A stretch of DNA of 8,342 nucleotides from an uncultured bacterium. Its GTDB lineage: Bacteria > Verrucomicrobiota > Lentisphaeria > Oligosphaerales > Oligosphaeraceae. Shown here one piece after another: positions 1-6,403 of this stretch; position 1 is the stretch's first letter; each line of letters opens with the position of its first letter. The notes below the pieces were generated by a model that was given only the letters and a program-made list of their open reading frames with translations, did not search any database and was not told where the DNA came from. The DNA is taken from positions 1 through 8,342 of the forward strand of contig CACZQQ010000097.1 in the NCBI GenBank assembly GCA_902783355.1, in the 5' to 3' direction. A program made the position numbers and the translations under genes.

Positions 1-11
1 AAACGAAAACA

Positions 12-689
12 ATGTCCCATTCCCGTCCGTTCACGTTGATTGAACTGCTGGTCGTCATCGCCATCATTGCCATTCTGGCGGCCATGCTGCTGCCGGCCCT
101 TGCCAAGGCCAGGGAGCGCGCCCGTCTGGCCTCCTGCGCCAGCAACAAGAAGCAGGTCGGCCTGTCGCTGACGATGTACGGCAACGACTACGATGACTAC
201 ATGCCCGCGTTGATTACCATGTCGCCCTACCACTGGCACATCGACACAGGCAACGCCCTTGTGCAGAAGGCCATCACGGCCGTCTACAGCTATGGCGTGA
301 ACTACAAGATGCTGCATTGCACGAACCCCGTCTTCCTGGATTCCTATTGGACGGAACCGCATGGGGACTCGACGACGATTGGCGGTGACATTGACATGCT
401 CTTCAACCTCGACGGAGGCGCGTTCAACGGCAAGTTCAGCGCCCGCCGCCTGGGTGAGAACGGGGCCAAGTTCTTGGTCGGCGACTACTTCAGCACCACC
501 GACTACCCCAACAACACCCATTTTGGCATGAATGTCTGCCACCTCGACGGAAGCGTCCGGTTCTACAAGCCCGATGAAATCTGCCACGACAGCACGCACA
601 ACTTCAGCAAGCTGCCGCCTGGAGCGTCCGGCGGCGCGCCGCGTGCCACATGCACTGGCGCTGGCTGCGATCTGGAGAAGGCGTACTAA
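12..689 (+). CDS. Type II secretion/type IV pilus-like pseudopilin (prepilin N-terminal methylation domain)
   Basis: A 225-residue protein with a textbook class III prepilin signal. A six-residue basic leader is followed by [16 protein letters not shown] (from F7), with the conserved glutamate E11 at mature position 5 and a single hydrophobic helix to about residue 28. The helix continues into a charged KARERAR stretch. A prepilin peptidase would cut before F7, leaving a membrane-anchored pseudopilin with a globular domain outside the cytoplasm. Residue -1 is Pro (P6), not the usual Gly. Near the C-terminus, H170 and D179-G180 resemble the H-X9-DG motif of pseudopilin-like proteins of the Planctomycetes/Lentisphaerota type, with one residue fewer between them. 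The tail is Gly/Ala/Pro-rich and holds two cysteines, C214 and C219, that could form a disulfide. Only 11 nt precede the ATG and no Shine-Dalgarno is visible, but this start gives the expected short leader. The next gene starts 24 nt downstream. Fold class is secure; the role (secretion, surface display or substrate capture) is unknown. Confidence 0.9.
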   Translation: MSHSRPFTLIELLVVIAIIAILAAMLLPALAKARERARLASCASNKKQVGLSLTMYGNDYDDYMPALITMSPYHWHIDTGNALVQKAITAVYSYGVNYKMLHCTNPVFLDSYWTEPHGDSTTIGGDIDMLFNLDGGAFNGKFSARRLGENGAKFLVGDYFSTTDYPNNTHFGMNVCHLDGSVRFYKPDEICHDSTHNFSKLPPGASGGAPRATCTGAGCDLEKAY

Positions 690-700
690 TCGTTTATCTT

Positions 701-705
701 AGGGA
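701..705 (+). promoter_or_regulatory. Probable Shine-Dalgarno for the large glycosidase gene
   Basis: AGGGA lies 8 nt before the ATG at 714, inside the 24-nt gap after the pseudopilin stop. Spacing and purine content suit a ribosome binding site. It supports the start at 714, which also gives a complete signal peptide. The gap leaves little room for a promoter or terminator, so transcription probably reads through from the pseudopilin gene. Confidence 0.55.
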
Positions 706-713
706 TAGACAAC

Positions 714-3700
714 ATGAAAAGACTGGCTGTTCTGCTTGCGTTGTTGGCTGCCCTGTGCCTATGGGCGGCTCCTCCCGTGCCCGTGGTTTGCATACCAAAG
801 GTGACGCCGGAGCATCTGGACCAGCTCTTCGGCGTGGAGCAGTTCCATGCCAGTCAGTGGCAGGAGGCCGCCTCCGTCAATGAATTCAGGGGCGGCCTCG
901 GCGTAGTTCCGGAGGAGACGGTGTTCTTTCTGGTCCACGATGGGCGGCGGCTGCTGGCGGCCGCCTGTTCGCAGGACCATGATCTGCCGAGTGCGCGCGC
1001 CTTCAGGCGGAAGCCGGAAGAGGATCTTTCGCTGGACGACGCCGTGGAGCTGGTCATCGGGCCGCTGGGCACCATCGGGGTCGAGCTCCGCGTCGGCGGA
1101 TACGAGGATGCGTACAATGTGCAGAATCCCGTCAACGACTTCTATGGCTTTGCGTGCAACATGGTTGGCTCCATCAGCCGCACGTACAACGAGACGCCGA
1201 TGCGCAACCCGAACTTCCAGGCGCGGGTTCTGCCAATGCCCCAGGGGTGGGTTGCGCTCATTCTGGTCGAGTTCGCCAAGATAGGCGTCGACGAGCCTGA
1301 AAGGACCAGCCTGCTGATGAATCTCTTCAGGTTCTATCGCGGAACCCGTTACGGTTGGTATCTGCCGAGCTTCGGCGGCTATGCGGCCATGCCGTTCGCG
1401 CGGGCGGTGGCGTTGCCGGCCGACGCAGACGCGGCGCTGGTGACCAAGGCGGGGCCGCCGCCGAAATATGAAAAGGTGGTTCCCGTTCTCGCACCGCCGC
1501 CGCAGTCGATCCTGATGGAATACTATCCCGTGGCGCAGAAGGTCACGGCCCAGCTTCCGATCGGTTCGCAGGACGAGACGGCCTTCCTGACTTTGGAGGG
1601 ACGGACTGTGACGGCGCGCCTTTCCCCTGCGGAGGCCGTCCGCCTGGACATCTCCACCAAGGAGCTGGAGGCGGGCCGGAAGTGCATGGCGCAGGCGTGG
1701 ATCGAAGGGCCGGACGGCGCGAGGCGCCTGCCGGCGGACAAGGAATTCACAGTCCAGCCGCTGCCGGACTGGGGGCATACGCAGGTTGCCATTGAATATC
1801 TTGACGATGTGACGCCGAAGCCGTGGACGCCGCCCGTCGATGCCGGCGACGCGGTGGTGCTGGACCATGGCCGCCTTGAGTACGGCGACGGCATGCTGCC
1901 GCGGCGGATCACGGTGCTGGGCAAGGAGCTGCTCCGCGCGCCGATAACGGTGCAGGCCAAGGTCGACGGCAAGGTCCTGCCTGTCAATCTCTGCGCGGGT
2001 ACGCGCACGAACGGCACGTCGGTGACGCGCCTGTCGGCGAGTGCGCCGGGGCTGGAGGTCATCAGCCGCGTGGAGTTCGACGGCTTCACCATCGTGCGGA
2101 TGCGCCTGAACGGCGCCGATGCGCGGGACCTGGAGGAGATGACGCTCACGATTCCGCTGGCGAAGGATGTCGCCAAATACGTCATCCAGGACAACACGCA
2201 GTTCCTGCACGCCACCGGCGGCCACGGCAAGAGCGGCAACCTCGAGGTGTACAGCCGTCAGTTCTGGGTCGGCTGCGAACAGATCGGCATCGAGTTCTCC
2301 AATGACTACAATTGCGTCTTCTCGCCCTTTGACGGCAAACAGTTTGAACTTTCCCCCGAAGGGGAGGAGGGGGCGACCTACACCGTCCACATGGTGACGG
2401 CCAAGGGGCAGATCAAGCGCCCGGACCAGGTCTTCCAGTTCTTCATCCAGCCGACGCCCTGCCGTCGCGAGATTCCGAAGCCGGATTCCGACGGCATCCT
2501 CATGTGGCATGAGAACTGGTCGGACTACCAGAGCTACCCTGACATGACGAAGGTGCCCGCGCTGGCCGCCCGCGCCCGCGAACTCCACAGCGCCAACCGC
2601 CGCCTCTTCATCTATTTCGGCCATGTCATGCAGGAGAACTCCCCTGGCTTCAAGGAATACGGGACGGACCTGATGCGCTATCCCGACGCCAGCAACGGCT
2701 CGTATTTCCGCATGTACGACCCCGGCAAGGGCATTCCCTGCCGCGCCGTCTGCTTCCGCGACGCCGCCGGAGACCTGCTGATTGACCGGATCGAGAAGAT
2801 CGTGGAGGAGGCGGACATCGACGGGCTGGACTTCGACGGGCCGTCCGTGCCTTTCCCCTGCGAGACCATCGGCCATGACTGCTCGGATTCGCTGAACGCC
2901 AGCTGGGACGACAACTGGCACCGCGGGCGGATTGTCGGCCAGCGCGCCTTCCTGAAGCGGCTGCGCGGCATCTTCGACCGCCGCGGCAAGCGGGAGCCGA
3001 TGCTGGCGCACACCGGCGGCGCCTTCCATGTCTCCTGCCTCGGCCTCTGCGACTATTTCTACGACGGCGAGCACCTGAACCGCTACCGCTACGGCTACTT
3101 GCTGGAGCCGTGGAAGTTCATCATGAGCTATACCGGCAGGCCCTTCGGCTGGCGCGGGAATTTCCTGCCGGGGCTTCTGGTGACCTCGACGCTGACACTC
3201 AAGCAGGCGCTGGCATGGACGCTGGTGCATGCGACTGACACGCCCATCGGCACGCATCCGCTGCAAAGCGCCGTGTTCGACATCTTCAGGCGCGCGCCGG
3301 AAAGCAAGTTCTACGACTACTGGCATGACCAGCCGCATGTCGTCAATCCCAACAAGGACGTCCTGATGTCCTACTACCTGAACAGCCGCGAGGCGTTTGT
3401 CGTCGCCAGCAACATCACCTACTGCGGCACGCAGGAGACGACACTGGATATCAGGGGGCTTTTCCCCGGGCGGGAACTGGATGTCTACCAGGTCAATGCA
3501 ACCGAGCCGCTGCGCTTCGCGGACGGACGGCTGACGGTCAGGCTGCCCGTGACGGAATACCGCATCTACCATGTGATGCCCAAGGACGCGGCGGACCGCT
3601 CCGCCTTCAATCTGCCCACTCCCGTCCGAGAGGTCAGGGACAATCCCCCCGCGTCGGCGGACATCGAGCGGCACGGCCTGCGCCCCGCGGACTGGACATT

Positions 3701-4229
3701 CGTCGCCAATTCGCCTGCGGCCGAGGAGCCCCTGAAGTTCCGCCTGCCGGTCGTGTTGCAGAGCGTCAAGGGGCAGCCCGATGTCGAGGCGCGGCTGAAT
3801 CTGGCTCTGCCGGACGAGTTCAAGTTGAGGCTCAGACTGGCCCACCAGGACAACATCCGTTTCCGCGTCGACGACTTGCGGATCCGCTACGACGAAGACG
3901 AAGGCTGGAACTTCGGCTGGCTGATCGAGGGCGTCAGCGAGTTCGATCTCAGGGACTACAGCCAGGTGACCTTGATTCCCCAGGGGCGGAACTACATCAA
4001 GCGTGGGACCGAGGTGGAGGTCGTCATCATGATGAAGGACGGGCGCCTGACTCTCCTCTACGACAACTGCCAGATTCTCACGGAGGCGCTTCCCGCCGTC
4101 GAATTCCGCAACAGCCACCAGCTGCAGCTTTCCACCTGGGGCGGCGACTGGGTGACCTTTGACGTGGTGGAACTGTCGGACAAGGTCGGCGAGGGGGACA
4201 TTCCCGTGCGCCGGCATCCAATCTACTGA
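714..4229 (+). CDS. Secreted multidomain putative glycoside hydrolase with CBM9-like N-terminus (GH123_N/DUF6067-like core)
   Basis: A 1171-residue protein. Residues 1-19 form a signal peptide: MKR, a Leu/Ala-rich core, then WAA before PP. Residues about 30-233 resemble a CBM9/DOMON-like sugar-binding sandwich, with W49 followed by an EF strand, a VHDGRRLL strand and the D108-D109-AVEL strand. Residues about 380-590 form a beta-rich region with a QFWVGCE motif (517-522), like the fWlG-E signature I associate with GH123_N/DUF6067 proteins. Residues about 595-860 look like a TIM barrel: WHENW at 598-602, YFGH at 634-637, DIDGLDFDG at 701-709 and YFYDGE at 781-786. D706, D708, D784 and E786 are the best candidates for catalytic acids, but none is proven. 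About 878-965 is an accessory beta-sandwich, and about 990-1160 looks like a concanavalin/LamG- or DUF1080-like sandwich. The likely location is periplasm or cell surface. The next gene starts 29 nt downstream. Role as a secreted carbohydrate-active protein is fairly secure; the CAZy family and substrate are not. It could also be a non-catalytic binding protein. Confidence 0.72.
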   Translation: MKRLAVLLALLAALCLWAAPPVPVVCIPKVTPEHLDQLFGVEQFHASQWQEAASVNEFRGGLGVVPEETVFFLVHDGRRLLAAACSQDHDLPSARAFRRKPEEDLSLDDAVELVIGPLGTIGVELRVGGYEDAYNVQNPVNDFYGFACNMVGSISRTYNETPMRNPNFQARVLPMPQGWVALILVEFAKIGVDEPERTSLLMNLFRFYRGTRYGWYLPSFGGYAAMPFARAVALPADADAALVTKAGPPPKYEKVVPVLAPPPQSILMEYYPVAQKVTAQLPIGSQDETAFLTLEGRTVTARLSPAEAVRLDISTKELEAGRKCMAQAWIEGPDGARRLPADKEFTVQPLPDWGHTQVAIEYLDDVTPKPWTPPVDAGDAVVLDHGRLEYGDGMLPRRITVLGKELLRAPITVQAKVDGKVLPVNLCAGTRTNGTSVTRLSASAPGLEVISRVEFDGFTIVRMRLNGADARDLEEMTLTIPLAKDVAKYVIQDNTQFLHATGGHGKSGNLEVYSRQFWVGCEQIGIEFSNDYNCVFSPFDGKQFELSPEGEEGATYTVHMVTAKGQIKRPDQVFQFFIQPTPCRREIPKPDSDGILMWHENWSDYQSYPDMTKVPALAARARELHSANRRLFIYFGHVMQENSPGFKEYGTDLMRYPDASNGSYFRMYDPGKGIPCRAVCFRDAAGDLLIDRIEKIVEEADIDGLDFDGPSVPFPCETIGHDCSDSLNASWDDNWHRGRIVGQRAFLKRLRGIFDRRGKREPMLAHTGGAFHVSCLGLCDYFYDGEHLNRYRYGYLLEPWKFIMSYTGRPFGWRGNFLPGLLVTSTLTLKQALAWTLVHATDTPIGTHPLQSAVFDIFRRAPESKFYDYWHDQPHVVNPNKDVLMSYYLNSREAFVVASNITYCGTQETTLDIRGLFPGRELDVYQVNATEPLRFADGRLTVRLPVTEYRIYHVMPKDAADRSAFNLPTPVREVRDNPPASADIERHGLRPADWTFVANSPAAEEPLKFRLPVVLQSVKGQPDVEARLNLALPDEFKLRLRLAHQDNIRFRVDDLRIRYDEDEGWNFGWLIEGVSEFDLRDYSQVTLIPQGRNYIKRGTEVEVVIMMKDGRLTLLYDNCQILTEALPAVEFRNSHQLQLSTWGGDWVTFDVVELSDKVGEGDIPVRRHPIY

Positions 4230-4258
4230 GACGTCCTGGAGACGGCAGGCCCCCGCTG

Positions 4259-6403
4259 ATGAACATGGCTCCAAGTCAGGCACCATTTGTCTACGGCACC
4301 CAGTACTACCGCGCTCCTACGCCTGCGCCGGAGTGCTGGGCGGAGGACATGGCGAAGATCCGCGCGATGGGCTTTGATGCCGTCAAGTTCTGGGTTCAAT
4401 GGCGCTGGAGCGAACGCCGTCGCGGAGAATACAGCTGGGAGGACCTGGACGCCCTGATGGCGCTGGCGCAGGAGCAGGGGTTGCGCGTGACGCTGAACCT
4501 CATCATGGAAGTCGCGCCCGCGTGGCTCTACGCCGAACACCCGGATTCGATGATGGTGCGGGCGGATGGCCGCCGTTGCGAATCCACGGCGAACATATGC
4601 CGCCAGCTGGGCGGCTATCCGGGGCCGTGCCACAGCCATGCGGCGGCGCGGCGTGCCAGGGAAGAGTTTATCCGGCAGGCCGTCTGCCACTTCCGCGCCC
4701 ATCCGGCCCTGGACATGTGGGATGTGTGGAACGAGCCTGAATGCAACCTGATGCTGCGGCGGCCGCAGGTCGATGCCATGCTGTGCTACTGTCCCGCATG
4801 TGCGGCGGGGTTCATCCGTTTCCTGCAGGAGAAATACGGCGACATCGACGCGCTCAACCGGGTGTGGGGGCGCTGCTACAACGACTGGAGCGAGGTGGAG
4901 CTGCCGCGCCAGACCCAGACCGTGACCGACTTTGTCGACTGGCGGCTGTTCCATCTGCAAAAGCTGACGCAGGAGGCGCGGTGGAGGGTCCGGCTTGTCA
5001 AGGAGCTTGACCCGAAGCGCACCGTCTATCTGCATGTCGTGCCCGACACGGCCGGCGAGTTCAATTGCATCACGTGTGTGGACGATTTTGCGCTGGCGGA
5101 ATGCGGCGGCGACGTCTTTGGCGCGACCATGACCCCCAGCCCGCTCCATTGCGCGCAGGCTGTTTCCGCCGCCGGCGACAAGCTCTTCTACAATGCGGAG
5201 TGGCATGTCAACTTCGGCTCGATTGCCATGCCGCAACGCGTGCTCGACCGCACGACCTTCTACCACGAGCTGCTGCCACAGCTGGGCTGGGGCGTCAAGG
5301 GGATTCTGTATTGGCAGTTCCGCAGCGAGACGCTGGGGACGGAGGCGCCGGCCTGGGGGGTTGTGCGCCCCGACGGCAGGGCGCGTCCTGTCACCGAATA
5401 CGTTCAGGAGTTCGCCAGGCTTGTCGAGCCGCTGCGCGACCGGCTTTTGGCCGCCCGTTCCGCGCCGCCCGAAATCGCCATCCTGCGCGACCCCGCCAAC
5501 GAAATGGTGCACTACTGCGCCGACGGGACGCTGGAGAAGTTCCATGACAACCTGCGGGGCTATGCTGATACGCTGTACAGGTTGAACCTCCCGTTCAAAA
5601 TCGTCAACTACAGCCGTCTGGCGCAGGAGACGGGACGGCTGCGCCTGGTGATTGTCCCCGGCGCATTCGCCCTGACAGACGAAAACGCCTTGCTGCTCAA
5701 GAGGTACGTGGAAAAGGGCGGCGTGCTCTGGATTGATGGCCATCTCGGCGCCTACGATCTGACACGGGGGCGCTACAGCGGCACGGTGCCGGGGCTGGGA
5801 CTGGCCGAGGCGTGGCGCTTCCGCGAGGCGGAGCTGCACAGCACATGGCACATGCCATCGGCCGTCGCGACGGCGGCGCCCGATGGCGACGGGGATGCGC
5901 AGAAGGCCGCCGCTGCCAGCGCCCTGCGCGGCGGGGAGTTCGTGCCGCTGGATGGCGTTGACGGGCTTGCAGGCCTGGCGGCGTGGCAGGTCGCGGACAT
6001 GCAGGGGGAGGGCATCGAGGTCCTGGCCAGGGCCGGACAATGCGCAACGGCCATCCGCGCGGCTTCCGTCTTCTACGTCGGCACCTGCCTTGGCGTCGGC
6101 GCCCTGAGGGATGGCCGCCTGCTGCGGTCGCTCCTCCTCCAGGCCAGCGCCCGCGCCGGCGTCTCGCCCACGGCGTCAACCGGCTCGACTCACGTGGACA
6201 TCCTTGCCGGGGCGGACGGGGAGGCGGACTTCCTTGTCTTGGACAACTGGGGAGATACGGCGGAGGAGGTTCGCCTTGGCATGGCGGGGAAATACAGGAA
6301 TCTTCTTACGGGCGTGCAGGAGGGCGACATGGAGAAGGCGAACTTGCTTCTGCCGCCGGGGCATGCGGAGATGTGGGTGCGGGTCAGGCAGGGCGAAGCA
6401 TGA
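4259..6403 (+). CDS. GH42-type beta-galactosidase
   Basis: A 714-residue protein, close to the usual GH42 length of about 650-700. It would hydrolyse terminal beta-galactosides with retention of configuration. Residues about 10-390 are the TIM barrel, opening with YGTQYYR and an EDMAKIRAMGFDAVKFW strand-helix unit. WDVWNEP (154-160) carries the predicted acid/base E159. FYNAEWH carries the predicted nucleophile E314. ILYWQFR (W352) closes the barrel. C176, C178 and C181 (CYCPAC) with upstream C124 match the four-cysteine zinc site of GH42 enzymes such as Thermus A4 beta-galactosidase, and C107 and C114 lie nearby. Residues about 400-600 resemble the GH42 trimerisation domain, including LVIVPGAF and the following helix (463 onward). 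The rest is a small beta domain. No signal peptide is seen, so it is probably cytoplasmic. ATG 4265 (M3) is an alternative start; neither has a strong Shine-Dalgarno. The stop overlaps the GH38 start. GH42-like families such as GH164 beta-mannosidase are an alternative, though the zinc motif favours GH42. Confidence 0.85.
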   Translation: MNMAPSQAPFVYGTQYYRAPTPAPECWAEDMAKIRAMGFDAVKFWVQWRWSERRRGEYSWEDLDALMALAQEQGLRVTLNLIMEVAPAWLYAEHPDSMMVRADGRRCESTANICRQLGGYPGPCHSHAAARRAREEFIRQAVCHFRAHPALDMWDVWNEPECNLMLRRPQVDAMLCYCPACAAGFIRFLQEKYGDIDALNRVWGRCYNDWSEVELPRQTQTVTDFVDWRLFHLQKLTQEARWRVRLVKELDPKRTVYLHVVPDTAGEFNCITCVDDFALAECGGDVFGATMTPSPLHCAQAVSAAGDKLFYNAEWHVNFGSIAMPQRVLDRTTFYHELLPQLGWGVKGILYWQFRSETLGTEAPAWGVVRPDGRARPVTEYVQEFARLVEPLRDRLLAARSAPPEIAILRDPANEMVHYCADGTLEKFHDNLRGYADTLYRLNLPFKIVNYSRLAQETGRLRLVIVPGAFALTDENALLLKRYVEKGGVLWIDGHLGAYDLTRGRYSGTVPGLGLAEAWRFREAELHSTWHMPSAVATAAPDGDGDAQKAAAASALRGGEFVPLDGVDGLAGLAAWQVADMQGEGIEVLARAGQCATAIRAASVFYVGTCLGVGALRDGRLLRSLLLQASARAGVSPTASTGSTHVDILAGADGEADFLVLDNWGDTAEEVRLGMAGKYRNLLTGVQEGDMEKANLLLPPGHAEMWVRVRQGEA
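6389..6393 (+). promoter_or_regulatory. Weak Shine-Dalgarno inside the GH42 3' end
   Basis: CAGGG lies 6 nt before the GH38 ATG at 6400, inside the last codons of the beta-galactosidase gene. Together with the 4-nt ATGA overlap it suggests translational coupling of the two enzymes. The match is short and the region is GC-rich, so it could be chance. Confidence 0.4.

Noticed and set aside
632..641. 10-bp palindrome CGGCGCGCCG near the pseudopilin 3' end
   Set aside because: It lies within coding sequence (Gly-Gly-Ala-Pro codons), has no partner elsewhere that I noticed, and is expected by chance in GC-rich DNA.
747..758. Possible lipoprotein lipobox around C15 of the large glycosidase
   Set aside because: The residues before the cysteine are A-A-L, and Leu at -1 does not fit the G/A/S required by lipoprotein signal peptidase. 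A type I cleavage after the WAA segment is more likely.
650..883. Plus-strand 77-codon frame bridging the pseudopilin end and the glycosidase start
   Set aside because: It overlaps both well-supported genes out of frame, has no ribosome binding site of its own, and reads as low-complexity Gly/Arg/Ala sequence.
4232..4244. Small inverted repeat (CGTC, 5-nt loop, GACG) between the glycosidase and GH42 genes
   Set aside because: The stem is only 4 bp with no following T tract, too weak for an intrinsic terminator and unremarkable in GC-rich DNA.
759..4286. 1175-codon open frame on the minus strand opposite the large glycosidase gene
   Set aside because: It is the exact codon-register complement of the sense gene, made open by absence of TTA/CTA/TCA sense codons. 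Its translation is Arg/His/Val/Ala/Leu-rich with no recognisable domain, while the sense frame has a signal peptide and glycosidase-like motifs.
4223..6040. 605-codon minus-strand frame opposite the GH42 gene
   Set aside because: It is in codon register with a clearly recognisable GH42 enzyme and has low-complexity Arg/Pro/Ala/Gln composition, so it is a shadow of codon bias.
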